From Rotaria macrura (lineage: Eukaryota; Rotifera; Eurotatoria; Philodinida; Philodinidae), in NCBI GenBank assembly GCA_900239685.1, contig OENT01000407.1:57583-121582 (forward strand): DNA of 64,000 nucleotides. Direction: 5' to 3'. Positions 40,483-53,738 of this stretch are shown piece by piece; positions within the stretch are counted from its first letter, which is position 1; every line of letters begins with the position of its first letter. The notes under the pieces were generated by a model, which had not been told where the DNA came from, searched no databases, and was given only the letters and a program-made list of their open reading frames with translations. The translations under genes were made by a program, and so were the position numbers.

Positions 40483-43400
40483 ATGTTTAATAAAGTAAAC
40501 TTCATAAAAACATATCCATGAATAAGTAATAAATGTTGTAGGTTCGCCTAATTATTTTATTTGCTGTCATCACAATCGTATCAATAGCATCTGTTGGCAT
40601 TGGTATTCTCATCGGTCATTTTGCTATCACTAAACCTCCAGCAACTATCGCTGGAAAATATGAGTACATTATTCAACAGTCCAATCAAAAAAATTATAAA
40701 ACTTTCATTGAATCTATTCAAGCAGCCGATATTGAAGCAAATCTCAAGTAAACTTTATTATAGTTTTCTTTACAGAAAAAAAGGCATACGTTCTGCAATA
40801 TAAAATTAAATAGAGATCTTGCATCACGTCCTCATTTGGCTGGCCTACCAGAAGATTTAGAAAGTGCTCAAGTTATCGAAGAACGATGGAAACATGATGG
40901 TTTCCAAGTAGCCAAAACAAAATACAATGTTCTTCTATCGTATCCAGATAACAATAACCCTAATCGGTATAAAAGCTTATTCACTAGTTATATTTTTATT
41001 AAGTTCTCTTTTGTATTTTCTATCAGAGTTACTCTTACCATCGGCAATGCAATCACTATTATTCAAACAGCTGGGACTGAAATATCCTATGATCCAAAGC
41101 AAGCAAAGACAGTTAATCCATTCCTTGCTTATACACCAAATGGAACTGTATCCAGCGTAAGTCGACAATGAATGTTAGTATTTCATTTCACATTGATGCT
41201 TGATTTGATGTTTGATGATGCAGACCAAACTATTCTATGCTAATTATGGTCAAGTTCAAGATTTAGAACAACTAGCCTCTATTGTTGGCAACTCTAATCT
41301 CCAAGGAAGTATTATTATTATGCGATATGGTAAAACATATCGTGGAAATAAGGTAAAATTTCTTGTTTTCCGATGTATTGTTAGAAAGTTCTGATTGATT
41401 AGGTTTTGAATGCTCAAAATTTTGGAGCTGTGGGTGCTATATTATATAGTGATCCAGCTGATTTTGCTCCATACGGAACATCAATTAATAAAGTGTATAA
41501 TCAAACATGGTATATGCCGCCGAGTGGTGTACAACGAGGATCAGCATTAGTCACCAATGGAGATCCACTCACACCAACATATCCATCAACGGGTTCGATC
41601 GTTTTAAGTCTTTTCAATAAATCTACTGTTTTCATATTCAATAGAGTACATGTACCGATTGAGAGAAGAAGAATTGAAATTTCTACCGAAAATTCCTGCT
41701 CAACCAATTAGTTACAGCGAAGCTCAAGTGATTCTACAGTTGGAACCGCCTGCTCTTGTTTCATTTTTCGTCGATGACACAATTTTATTCGATTTTTAGA
41801 TATCTTCAAGGTAGTGAAGTACCTGTTGACTGGCGTGGAACTCTAACTAACGTAACATATCGCTATGGTGGTGAATTCACGAATTCTGCGTATCATTTCT
41901 AAACTAGCAATTATTTTTCAAGCATGCACACGTCTTTTTTCCCCTATTGTTTCACTTAGTTCAATTGAAATTAAATCATATAATCGACTTGAACGACGAG
42001 ACACATATAATGTAATCGGAATAATGAAAGGAAACATAGAACCTGGTATTTCACATTAGTTACTCAATCATAAGCTGTTTATTTTTATGTTAACAGATCG
42101 ATACGTTGCCGTGGGGAATCATCGGTAAGATTTGTTAAATTTTTCATTCGGACACATACGTAATCAGTTCCCAATTGGTTTTGTATTGTCTCATTTTAAA
42201 TTTAAAAAAATGAGAGATCATTAGTAAATGTTGTATTCTAGGGATGCTTGGAGTTTAGGAGCACTCGATTCTACTAGTGGAACGGCAATTATGCTCGAGA
42301 TCACACGTGTTCTCGGTGAAATGTATAGAAACGGTAATTCTACTTGATGATGCCAGCATGATGATGATGATTTAGAGTTTTATTTCCAATAGGATTTCGA
42401 CCACGACGTACTCTGATGTTTTGTTCGTGGGGCGCTGAAGAATATGGACTCATCGGATCTATAGAATATGTTCAGGTATATATGTTTTGATAATAGTATA
42501 TGGATATTAACCTTACGCGATATTCATTGTTTAGGAATATGTTAAAGTATTAGGAGCTCGTATGATTTCTTACTTGAATGTAGATGTTCCTGTTGAAGGT
42601 AGCTGTCTTACATTAAATATAATAAAAAACAAACAATTTTCCAATAGGAAATTATACAATTGATGTCAGCGTATCACCAATGTTATTCGATATTGTTGTT
42701 GAAGCTTCGAAAATGGTGAGGAATAGTTCACAAACTTAACAACCTTCTGTGATTTTAAATAAAGGTTCCAAGTGCATATGATCCGCCTGGTCAAACTATT
42801 TATAATAAATGGATGAAAGCTAATTGGAATAATATAACCAATGAACCAAAGTAAGAGTATCACGGTTTCCTCCTAAATCTTTAGTATGTTTTGCAATACA
42901 GTATTCAATATGGCTTGGGATCAGGTAGTGATTATTTTGCATTCGATCAATTGGTCGGTTCATCAAATTTTGATGCGGAATATGCGCATAATCCAAATGA
43001 TCATGTGAATATTAGTTATTATCCACTTTATCATACGTCTTATGAAACATTTTCAATGGTGAAAAATTTCATTGATCCTGATTTTACAGTAAATCAATGA
43101 TGATGATGAAATCTTTTTCTCTTTTGGAGTATCTTCAAGTATCCTCATTTAGGCACATAGAACTATGGGTCAATTTATAGGAGTTTTAGGATTACTTCTT
43201 TCAGAAACATGTATTTTACCGTTTAATGTTACACGTTATTCAATAGCCATGAAAAATGCAATCAAGAATTTTCCATACAACGATACTAACTTTCGTATGA
43301 ATTAAATCTTTTCCTATTCATTTTCTTCGGAAAAAAAAACATTTTTCTAGTCATACTGGTTCATGCTGTTACTGATTTTGAAAAAGCAGCGAGAGATTTT

Positions 43401-43828
43401 CAAGCTCGTTCCTTATTGTTAAACATGGAAAAGTTAGTGATTATTTACGAAATAAAAAGGAAAGAAAACATTCTTTCTTACTTTTAGTCCCTACGAAATT
43501 CGAGCATATAATGATCAACTACTACAGCTTGAACGAGCCTTTTTAAATCCATTGGGACAAGGTCCAGATTATACTGATTTTAAGTAGGAAACAAATTACT
43601 CTATGTCTTTTATTCGCTTTCTAATATTACTTTTCTTTTATCTATAAAAGGCATCTTATCTATGCACCAGCTAAAGATAATCAATACGACGCTTCTGGAT
43701 TTCCAGCCATCAGTAATGCTATCGCTGGTGGTAATCGCACGAAAGTTGATCAACAAATAGCGATCGCTGTTTATTTTTTACGTGGAGCTCTATCAACATT
43801 AAAAGATTTTGATAAATTTATTGCTTAA
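40483..43828 (+). CDS. Glutamate carboxypeptidase II-like (M28B), copy 1
   Basis: Twenty-exon model: 40483-40494, 40542-40747, 40814-40966, 41027-41156, 41224-41352, 41403-41592, 41645-41738, 41800-41889, 41960-42045, 42097-42124, 42242-42333, 42393-42475, 42535-42598, 42648-42715, 42765-42850, 42902-43088, 43153-43294, 43351-43432, 43488-43583 and 43651-43828; 731 residues, intact. It is a type II membrane protein: one helix at about 6-30, then protease-associated, M28 peptidase and dimerisation domains. Zinc ligands H372 (GNHRD), D382, E420, D448 and H548 (PLYHTSY) and catalytic base E419 (WGAEEYG) are all present, at a constant five-residue offset from human FOLH1. The human arginine patch (R463, R534, R536) aligns to D458, D528 and E530, and Lys699 to Gln, so glutamate preference is doubtful. 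It is the most divergent copy of the array. Confidence 0.95.
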
Positions 43829-43981
43829 AATCATTTGAATATATTTGATTCTACGATAGAATGTAAAAGAGTACCGATTCCATTAATTGTATTAGATGAT
43901 AAAAGTAATTAAAAAGCTTTATTTTATGTTTAGATAATTATTGTAAGTTTTGATACTCATTGAATCAGAGACTAATTTGTC

Positions 43982-43987
43982 AATAAA
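43982..43987 (+). terminator. Poly(A) signal of carboxypeptidase copy 1
   Basis: AATAAA (with an overlapping second copy, AATAAATAAA) about 155 bp past the stop codon. Confidence 0.45.
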
Positions 43988-43992
43988 TAAAC

Positions 43993-45580
43993 TTCTACTG
44001 GAAAATTTTAAATCTCAAAGGAAAAATACAAAAATTAATAATCTATCTAAATTGTTGACATGCTGATCGAAGGGGTGCGACTACAAAGTTTTGCTTTCCT
44101 ACAATATTCTCATCCTGTAGCATTATGTCAAATATAAAATTGTTTCTTTTCACTTGAATGCAAGTGAATTATGAACTTAAATCATAATTGAATAATTGGA
44201 TTCTAAATTTTTTAAAGCTTAGTATCTAAAGAATATTCATACAATTCATCATCATGTAGATGTGTCATTTAGTTGAAGTACATGATTTTGACGATGAATT
44301 CTTAGCGACCTTAGAATATTTCTATGGTTGAAAACAAAAGAATTCAACAAACAAATTTAGAGATACAATAACTGATATATAACTATCACGTGTCCATTTG
44401 ATAAGTCTTACAAGAGAATATTTAGAAAAAAAAAAGATCTTTCATCAAACGAATATGTTAAAAGTAAGTAGATAGCGATTATAGCAGAAAATTTTGAAAT
44501 TCTTTCTTTCTAAACATTTCTACTTTAATGTTACAGCCGTTTTTTCCACATTTTTACAAGACGTTGAAGTGTGTATTAAATAAAAAAGACAGAAATATAT
44601 AAGATCTAAAATTTCACATATTAGCAAGTCCATGAATTTGAATTACATCTGCGTTTCAAACTTCTATTGAAGTTTAACAATGCTTTCTTAAAAGAAAGAT
44701 TATCAAAAGACAGTTTAATCTGCACTCAAATTCTTGTAAGCAAATCTATTATCGTATCAAGACATCTTGAGAAGGATCATTTTCTTCCTCCGAAACTGTC
44801 ACTTAAAACATGGATCAAATGATATATTTATGTAAAAAAACCGAAAAACAGATTATTATTAATGATTCTTCGTTAAGAGTAGAAATTAGAAAAATTCAAG
44901 TAAGTTTAAATTGAGAAAAAGGCTAATAGTCGTTATAGTACTTGCTAAACTATTCTGGGTTTGCTGCATTCTATAAATGAGAAAAATGGTCGAATTATAA
45001 GTTATTTACTGTCTCTAGTTAAATGGTAAACACGCATATCTGAAATATCAACCGTAGGTGCTCAATTTTTCTGACATCAGTTCAAACTGGAGAGTAAGAT
45101 GTCATGTTTACGCACACCAAATATAAAAAGAATCAATAATAGTAATAATCTGAATAATCTATTCTCTTATGTTCTTCAAGAGTATGCATTTTTTCCCCGA
45201 GTATCAGTCATTTTTTAATACGATGGCTAATCAAATGTCAGTAAGAAAGAATTGACCTTATTCATATGGAAGAGAACGATCTTTTTTCACTTGTATTTTT
45301 AATTAGTTTTGCACTTTCTATCAATGTCAAAACAGAAACACAACTAATCTACTAGGGAATGTGTAGAGAAAAACTTTGTCTAATCTTGCGCAAATGCTGA
45401 GACAATAAAAAGAATCAAAAAAGTGATAAGGAAAAAAACAATAAAAAGCGTATCGAAACTGAAAGTCATAAATTAAGACATTGAATTTGATCTACAATGT
45501 TAATAAAATTCATTTTTTGCAGTGAGAAATCAAGATAGATCTCGATAGAAACATAACTCAAAGCAGATCGTTCCACACAC
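43993..45580. other. Spacer between carboxypeptidase copies 1 and 2
   Basis: About 1.6 kb, AT-rich, with no supported gene. The promoter of copy 2 must lie in its right end. Unlike the coding start, this upstream sequence does not match the upstream sequence of copies 3 and 4. Confidence 0.4.
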
Positions 45581-48500
45581 ATGAATCCTAAAGTAAGAAA
45601 TACCTAAAACTCATTATTCAAACGAACATATCTATTCCAATCAGTTTTTGATTCTTGGCGCTGTCGTCGCTACTGCCATTGCTCTTGCTATTGGTATCAT
45701 CATTGGTCACTTCGCCATTGACAAGAAGATAACTACGACAGCTTACAAATATCAATACCTTACGAGACAAGCCGATCCCAAAACTTACCATACTTTCATC
45801 GACTCCATTCGAGCCGACAATATCGAAGCCAATCTCAAGTAAAATTCACTCGAGAATCCCTCCTGCACTTGTACCTTTCTACTCGATCTCACCTTCTAGA
45901 GATCTTACGTCGCGTCCTCATATAGCTGGCTTACCAGAAGACTTGGAAAGTGCTCAAGTCATCGAACAACGATGGAAGCTCGACGGATTAACTGTAACGA
46001 AACCCCGATACAATGTTCTTCTCTCGTATCCAGACGAGAATAATCCCAATCGGTAAGAAGAAAATTCAACAGACTGTCTTTATTGGCTTTATTTTCTATA
46101 ATTCTTGGAATCAGAGTTACTCTGAGAAGTGTCAGTGGAGTTGTGATATTGGAAACAGCAGGAACAGAGAAAGTCTATGATCCGACACAACCGAAGACAG
46201 TCAATCCGTTTCTGGCTTATACTCCGAACGGAACAGTTTCAAGTGTGAGAGAAGATTGAATATTTGTCGTAGTTTTGATACAATAAAAGCTGGGTTTATT
46301 TTCTATTCGAAAATATAGACGAAACTGTTCTATGCAAACTATGGTTCGCGTGAAGACTTTGAAAAATTAGTATCTGTAGTTGGAAATGCAAGTCTACAAG
46401 GAAGTATCATCATAATGAGATATGGTCTTATTTTTCGAGGAGACAAAGTACGTTGCAGATTTTCTTTACATTGAGAAGAGATTGCTTTGAAATAAGGCAG
46501 TAGTGTTTAGGTGATGCATGCTGAAATTTTCGGAGCTGTAGGTGCCATCTTATATAATGATCCTGCCAATTATGCTCCATCTGGAATCACTGATGATAAA
46601 GTCTACAATCAAACATGGTATATGCCCCCAAGCGGAATACAAAGAGGATCTGCATTAAATACTAATGGTGATCCTTTGACACCAATATATCCATCAACAG
46701 GTGTGCTATGATTATACTGCTCATATCAATGAAGCTCATTGTTGTCGATACTTTAGACTATATGTATAGGATTTCAAGGCAGGATCTCGATACCATTCCT
46801 AGAATTCCTGCTCAACCAATAGGATACGGTGAAGCTGAAGTCATTCTCAAGTAAGAAAATCGAATGTTCAATCATGAATTTATGTTGAAAACATGTTGCC
46901 ATTCAGGTATCTGCAAGGTAGTGAAGTAGACGTTACATGGCGTGGGTCGTTACGCAATGTAACATATCGTTATGGGGGCGAACTTCGTGATGCAGCGTAA
47001 GAACAATGTTTTGCATGACTAGAAAAATAGGGGATGTTTTTATTTTCGGTAGGACAATCGAGGTCAAATCTTATAATCGTTTCGAAAGGAAAGATACGTA
47101 CAATGTAATTGGAACATTGAAGGGAGAAGTCGAGCCAGGTAAACGGAAAAGTGTGGTTTTTTAGACAATTCGAAATAAATCTGTTCTTTTTTTTCAGATC
47201 GATATATTGCGATGGGCAATCATCGGTAAGTTATAAAAGTTTTGAATATGTGTGTAGATTTCATTTCACTTGAACTATCTATGTTTGAACGTTGAACTAT
47301 ATCAAATTACATGACGAGAACGGAAATTTTAGTTATTTTATTCTGAGAATTATTTCATGAAAATCAAGCTGTAAGTTGAATTTTAAAAATGGTGGATGTT
47401 TTAGTGATGCTTGGAGTCTTGGTTCAGTTGATCCAACAAGTGGTACAGCTACGATGCTTGAGATCACGCGTGTCCTCGGTGAAATGTATAGAAACGGTAA
47501 TTCTACTTGGTGATGCCAGCATGATGACGATGATGATTTAGAGTTTTATTTCCGATAGGATTTCGACCACGACGTACTCTGATGTTTTGTTCGTGGGGTG
47601 CTGAAGAATATGGACTCGTCGGATCTGTAGAATATGTTCAGGTATTTTGGATGGCGTCATTTATAACAGCTGCACAGTGTCGATGGGAATTTCTTTAAGT
47701 TTTTTCACGTTCGAGTGTACTATAGTTAGTTAAACACGAGTTCAAGTAGTATTGAGCTGAATTTTGTCTTGATTCGCAAAGGCTAATTAACATTTTCTTA
47801 TTCTGAAGAATTTTATATTGCTGACTACATTTGAGTTCTTTTTGGATAAAAACATCAGTTTTACAACAGTAAATGACACATTGGTTCTAATTAAATAGAC
47901 TTTAAGACGCATACATGTAGAAATCAGAGATTCTGAATAGCAGAGGTTTGATTCAGCCTCAAATGCCTCTAACTTCACGTATTTCTTGTTTTCCATGATG
48001 AGATAAACAGATGTTACTAGGACGGTGGATTTTCTTTTCAAGTCTAATATGTAAACACGCCTTGAACAATGAATGAAATGTGTTCTGGCAGGAAAGGATT
48101 TGCGAAAAACCTTTCAATTTTTTCACAAAAGTTTTGAAAACGAATCAAAAGATATAGTCACGAAATATGAATGATCTTAAGAAGGTTTCTTCGTTTCTTC
48201 GTGTGGAAGATTATAGTTTCTCCTGAGGCCTTCTAAAAAGAATTGAGCAGTTCCTGCTAATGACAACTAAGATTATTGGACAGCGTAATCATATCAATAT
48301 AAATGCTTCCATATGACAGTAAATAATATTGTACCTCTTGTTCAGATTGTGCTGAGTTTTTGTGATATGCATATTCATTTTGCTTCACAGAACTTATAAT
48401 TAACAGAGGGATGAATTAGTTGAGGATATTCTTAGTAATCAGAAAAATTATTTCCAATCAGTAGTATCTGTTAGCTGTAGTTTACCCTCTGCACTGCCCG

Positions 48501-51500
48501 TCAATATCTAGTCATCTCTGTCCTTTGCTTTCTCTTTTGTTAAATGTTCTCTCTCCCTTCTTTTTTCTGTGTTGTATATATATATATATGTACGTGTGAT
48601 CAAGGACATTTAAAGAGAATAAAAAAGAAGAAACAATGAAACTAGGTTCAGTTCATCGAAACAAGCTAAGAGTGACGATCAAACAACAATCATAAAAAAG
48701 AGCATCACAAGTAGTCTAACCTAAAAGTTCTCGGTGACCTATACTCGACAACACTTGGAATATTTTTGACCGAATCTAAACAAGTAACAACCAAACACTC
48801 ACTTTGTTAGACATATTCTTATGACCTTTAACTTTCTTGTAAGAAACCTATTCCTATAGTTGTCAAAAGATAGATATGTCATGAAAAACCTATATGCGCA
48901 AATGGCATTTTTGTGTTAGTGACTCGTATTTAATTTTGTCATGCTCGGCAAATGTTCACATTCAGAATTAGCACATGTATGTCTAGCAATGCATTTATGT
49001 CTTGAATTGTGATAAAAATCATGCACAATAAAATACATATTCTAATTTTACCAAGCCCCTCTCGAGTTCTTTTATACCACATGACTTTGCATGTTGTCTT
49101 TTGAACTTATTGGATCATGTGATTATTTTTAACACAGAGTAAGTAATTTATACATCTAAAAAAGAGATGTCGATTCCGTGTCTTCTTCATTGCAGGCGTT
49201 TTTTCTTAATTGGAGAGAAAAAATGACCGCAAAGTAGAATCGAGGGGGGAGAGACAAAATTGACCGCATATTGGAAAATGTTCGTACGATGTAAATAAGT
49301 GAAAATAGTTACAAGGAATATAGTGAACGCAGATGGCTTTTTGAGAAAGAAATTATCTCATTAGAGCTAGTCCGGTGATGAATATCATATATTATCCAGG
49401 CCATTCTTATACATGTGGTTATAACTAAAGTATTTAAAGTGAATAAAAAAAGTAAAATGAATTAAATCAAAATGTCCACACATAGTAACGATAGCTTTTC
49501 TAAACTTACCACACAATTCGGCCCGGATGCCATAATGATTAAAAATTATCATTTTCGTTTGCGACGAACGAAAACAATTGGAAATCAAGTAGGGGTTTGC
49601 ACCCATGAGTTATACAATGCTACCATAACCATACACGAAGTTTAATTGTTTTCTTTCTTTTCTGCTCATTTATGGTGTTTTTGTTTTCACCAATAACTTA
49701 GTATCTTCACTTCATTGCGGTCATTTTTGTCTCTCCCCGTCGATTCTACTTTGCGGTCATTCCCCCCAACCAATTAAGAAAAAACGCCCGGCAATCAAGA
49801 GATAGCCGTCGATTCAAGCAGAATCATAACTATCGAATCACATGATATATCATGTTAATACACTGTGAACAAAAAGATTATATATTTCCCAAAATTTTCA
49901 CTCAAATCATAAACGAAATAGTACCAAGGCAGGAAGCTAGTTTTTATGAGACCAGATAGAAAATCATTCACTGATACAGCCTCAACTGTATCAAGTAGAA
50001 AATCTGGCGTTTATTTACCTAACACATGACTTCTTATGTGTGACTGACTCGTCGGAAGCATACAAATTTGATAAAAGACGATCAAGACTCGTATCGTCAT
50101 ACAATGAAAATTTCGTAGTACTACGTGAGATTAATATTCTTGTAATTTATCAAACTTCAACAGTCGATAAGTTCAAAACTGGTATCTCGAGATTATTAGA
50201 ATCATGAACTTACTTGGATACGAGAGAAACAAGCAAGATTTGAAATCACCAAGACAATATATCCGGAAAAATGAGATCTGACTTTTTGTATGTTCCGCAA
50301 GCTGAGAAATGTCAGTTAAAAAATACATATGAACTTTGAAGTACTCTCCTGTGCATAGTAACAAAACATTTAGGATACAATGTTGATATTTATGTTCAGG
50401 AGTATGTTAAAGTACTGGGTGGGCGCATTGTATCTTATTTAAATGTAGATATTGCAGTTCAAGGTAAGACTTCCATGAATTCAAAATTTCGAAATGCTCC
50501 TTGTTAATAATTAAAACAGGAAATCACACAGTCGACGTGAAGACGTCTCCAATGTTATTTGATATTATTGTCGAAGCAGCAAAAATGGTAATGATGAACT
50601 TAACATTAGCTAGTTTCTTTCGGTAATTTCACGTACAGGTACCAAGTGCATATGGCCCCAAAGGAGAAAGTGTCTTTGAAGAATGGATGAAAGTTAATAG
50701 AAACCCATTAACCGGTGAACCAAAGTAATTGAAACAAACTTTAATGGGTTCATGTCAGAATTATTTTCTGTGTAGCATGCGATACGGTCTTGGATCAAGT
50801 AGCGATTATTATAGTTTTGATCAGTTGGTTGGATCATCAAATATGGATGGCAGATACACGTTCAATCCAGCTGAACATGGGCGACCAAGTTCATATCCAC
50901 TCTATCATACATCATACGAAGCGTTCTCGATGATGAAGAATTTTATTGATCCTGATTTTACAGCAAGTGCTTTTTTCACTTATTCTCTATCGTTGTTTCT
51001 ACTTACGCAAATCTACATCAGGCTCATCGAACCATCGGGCAGTTTATGGGTGTAATAGCTTTGTTATTATCAGAAACACCCATATTACAATTCAATGTGA
51101 CAAGGTATGCCGGAGCAGTCGTTGAGGCGATGAACAATCTTGAACCCAAAGATCCACGAGTTCTCGGTAAACGAATAAATACTGTTGAATTTTATTCTCG
51201 ATGAAATCTGATTCCTTTGGTTTAGATCCACTTCGTAATGCTATTGCTGATTTCGGGAAAGCGGCTGAAGATTTTGTTCAACAATTAAAGTCGTTGGATT
51301 TAGAAAAGTAACACTGTTCACCCTGCATTTTTATTCACTCGTGATTAAATATTTGTAGCCCATACGAAATTCGAGCGTATAACGATCAACTGTTTCAAGT
51401 CGAACGTTCTTTTCTCAATCCATTAGGACAAGGAGATAATTATACGGATTTTAAGTAAGACTCTATAACTCGATGAAAGATAGAATTTACCTTTTTTGTT

Positions 51501-51691
51501 TTCTTTTTCAAAGACATATTATCTATGCACCAGCTAAAGGGAATCAATATGCAGCAACTGGCTTTCCAGCTGTGAGTGATGCTATAGCTAGTGATGATCC
51601 AGCAGAAATTGATAAAGAAGTAGCAATAGCTACGTTTTTTGTACACTCCGCTATATCTACACTGAAACGGTTTCATAGTTTTGCTGTCTAA
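45581..51691 (+). CDS. Glutamate carboxypeptidase II-like (M28B), copy 2
   Basis: Twenty-exon model: 45581-45592, 45645-45838, 45900-46052, 46115-46244, 46319-46447, 46511-46700, 46757-46850, 46907-46996, 47053-47138, 47198-47225, 47405-47496, 47559-47641, 50400-50463, 50520-50587, 50639-50724, 50776-50962, 51022-51166, 51226-51307, 51359-51454 and 51514-51691; 728 residues with no frameshift or stop. It keeps the membrane anchor ([20 protein letters not shown]) and all zinc ligands ([33 protein letters not shown]). Human R210 is kept (FRGDK), N257 is Ser, R463 is Asp, R534 is Asp, R536 is Arg and K699 is Gln. Intron 12 is 2,758 bp, while most other introns are 50-180 bp, and it holds a fold-back element. 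Intron 16 starts with GCAAGT, a GC-AG intron. A poly(A) signal AATAAA (51706-51711) lies 15 nt past the stop. Confidence 0.94.
48510..48680. repeat. Dispersed repeat, copy A (in intron 12)
   Basis: A pyrimidine-rich block followed by TGTTGT, a TATATG/TGTGTGATCAAG core, an A-rich block and CAGTTCATCGAAA. It resembles 52160-52310 in order and spacing. Degenerate; origin unknown, possibly remnants of one transposon family. Confidence 0.35.
49195..49789. mobile_element. Fold-back element inside intron 12 of copy 2
   Basis: Inverted arms of about 75-80 bp (49195-49275 and about 49712-49789) share GGCGTTTTTTCTTAATTGG at the ends, then ATGACCGCAAAGTAGAATCGA and GGGGAGAGACAAAA. The interior of about 430 bp is unique and non-coding. 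The high arm similarity suggests a fairly young non-autonomous DNA transposon. It partly accounts for the size of this intron. Confidence 0.65.
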
Positions 51692-51705
51692 TTTTTTATA
51701 CATGT

Positions 51706-51711
51706 AATAAA
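51706..51711 (+). terminator. Poly(A) signal of carboxypeptidase copy 2
   Basis: AATAAA only 15 nt after the stop codon, which implies a very short 3' UTR. Confidence 0.45.
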
Positions 51712-52159
51712 CAAGATCTATACTGCCATTATTGAGTCATGTTTGAATGAATGCGCTCAATCATGATCGAGCGGTAAGTATATGATGGTATCCAGAAAAA
51801 AAAACATTTACTACGAGTACGACTTTTGTACACTAGTAGATAGAATGGTTTTTGAGTGTTGCGCACAGCAGTTCCTTACTTGACATGATTGCGTAAAGCC
51901 AAATCAATAACGGAATATCCATAATGATAAATTGTCAGGTACTATTACCTGAGTAATACTGAAATTCGTGAATAATGTCACTGTTTTATTCTTGTGAAAT
52001 AATTCTTGTTTAGTTCTTTTGGGGATGAGATATCGACTAAGTCATTTATTTTCCGCTTGCTTTAGAAAAACACAGATGTATTAATTGGATTTCCGACTTA
52101 ACGAGCGATTTGATATAGTAATTTCATTTGAAAAGACATGTGTTAATGGTACTTGGCAC

Positions 52160-52310
52160 CACTCTTTCCATCGATTTTCTCTCTCTCTTTCGTGGTTATT
52201 TTGTTCTCTCTATTCAGTGTTGTGTGACATAAATATGTGTGTGATCAAGAATATTTTGAAATAAATAAATAAAATAAAATAAAGTATTTTCAGCTCGTCG
52301 AAATGAGCTA
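52160..52310. repeat. Dispersed repeat, copy B
   Basis: CT-rich block, TGTTGTGTGACATAAATATG, TGTGTGATCAAG, an AAATAAAT-rich block, then CAGCTCGTCGAAA. It matches the layout of 48510-48680. It sits between carboxypeptidase copies 2 and 3. Confidence 0.35.
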
Positions 52311-52442
52311 CCACGATAATTCTTCTCTTTCTCGTTTAAACGAATCACTATGTAGCGAAATGTCTGTTAAAATTGTATTTCATACGAAACCACAATCTCC
52401 AAAATCAAACGCCATTCTTACTAATTACTGCGTTTCTTTCAG

Positions 52443-52591
52443 TATTCAATGATCTTCCGACAGCAAAGAGATACCATGCATCATGTAAAACACTTGGATT
52501 CATGGCTGTGGCTGCCCAAGCACTAATGACTTATCAACAAAACCTACCAAGCAATGCAAAGCCTATGCCTTTATTCAAAACAACGAACTAA
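52443..52591 (+). pseudogene. Orphan terminal exon, unknown protein
   Basis: A strong acceptor (TTTCTTTCAG) is followed by 49 in-frame codons and a stop. The peptide looks real: FNDLPTAKRYHASCKTLG, then a hydrophobic stretch MAVAAQALMTYQQ and a polar end PLFKTTN. It has no similarity to the carboxypeptidase genes around it, and no upstream exon could be joined. It may be a stranded last exon carried by duplication, or the end of a gene whose other exons I missed. Function is not recognised. Confidence 0.35.
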
Positions 52592-52739
52592 GTTTTTAAA
52601 TCTCAACGAGACGTGTTATTAATTCAACATAAGCTCCATCACTTCTCTTGAAACAGTGCGTAACGATGGAAATGCAGAGATAAAGTCTAATCTTCTGTAA
52701 ATGTCGAAGTAAAAGTGAAAAGCTACTAACGACAAGAAA

Positions 52740-52895
52740 AGAAAACCCATGAAAATAAGCATTGCTACTATGTACTTCAATAAATGTACGAACGCATTAA
52801 AATTTATAGACTATCATTGATAAGCTTTACTCACCTAGTTGAATCATAAATTCAGACTGCACTAACAAAAAATAGTTATTCAATACTTTCTATCA
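52740..52895 (+). repeat. Promoter-proximal repeat shared by copies 3 and 4
   Basis: The ~155 bp upstream of copy 3 is repeated with few changes upstream of copy 4 (about 61900-62055), including TGTACGAACGCA, TATAGACTATCATTGATAAGC and TCAGACTGCACTAAC. Copies 3 and 4 therefore share a promoter region; copies 1 and 2 do not. Confidence 0.7.
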
Positions 52896-53738
52896 ATGAA
52901 TCCTAAGGTAAGAAATACCTAAAACTCATTATTCAAACGAACATATCTATTCCAATCAGTTTTTGATTCTTGGCGCTGTCATCGCTACTGCCATTGCTCT
53001 TGCTATTGGTATCATCATCGGTCACTTCGCCATTGACAAGAAGATAACTACGACAGCTTACAAATATCAATACCTTACGAGACAAGCCGATCCCAAAACT
53101 TACCATACTTTCATCGACTCCATTCGAGCCGACAACATCGAAGCCAATCTCAAGTAAAATTCACTCGAGAATCCCTCCTGCACTTGTACCTTTCTACTCG
53201 ATCTCACCTTCTAGAGATCTTACGTCGCGTCCTCATATAGCTGGCTTACCAGAAGACTTGGAAAGTGCTCAAGTCATCGAACAACGATGGAAGCTCGACG
53301 GATTAACTGTAACGAAACCCCGATACAATGTTCTTCTCTCGTATCCAGACGAGAATAATCCCAATCGGTAAGAAGAAAATTCAACAGACTGTCTTTATTG
53401 GCTTTATTTTCTATAATTCTTGGAATCAGAGTTACTCTGAGAAGTGTCAGTGGAGTTGTGATATTGGAAACAGCAGGAACAGAGAAAGTCTATGATCCGA
53501 CACAACCGAAGACAGTCAATCCGTTTCTGGCTTATACTCCGAACGGAACAGTTTCAAGTGTGAGAGAAGATTGAATATTTGTCGTAGTTTTGATACAATA
53601 AAAGCTGGGTTTATTTTCTATTCGAAAATATAGACGAAACTGTTCTATGCAAACTATGGTTCGCGTGAAGACTTTGAAAAATTAGTATCTGTAGTTGGAA
53701 ATGCAAGTCTACAAGGAAGTATCATCATAATGAGATTT
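52896..53738 (+). repeat. Homogenised 5' module of the carboxypeptidase array
   Basis: From the ATG through most of exon 5, introns included, this matches copy 2 (45581-46423) and copy 4 (62056-62898) with no indels (constant offsets 7315 and 9160) and only a handful of substitutions visible. Identity with copy 2 stops abruptly inside exon 5, at ATGAGAT/TTGG versus ATGAGAT/ATGG. Confidence 0.85.

Noticed and set aside
48510..52310. Two similar repeats about 3.7 kb apart, first considered as LTRs of a retroelement
   Set aside because: The interval holds carboxypeptidase exons 13-20 and no gag or pol sequence, and the repeats are too diverged.
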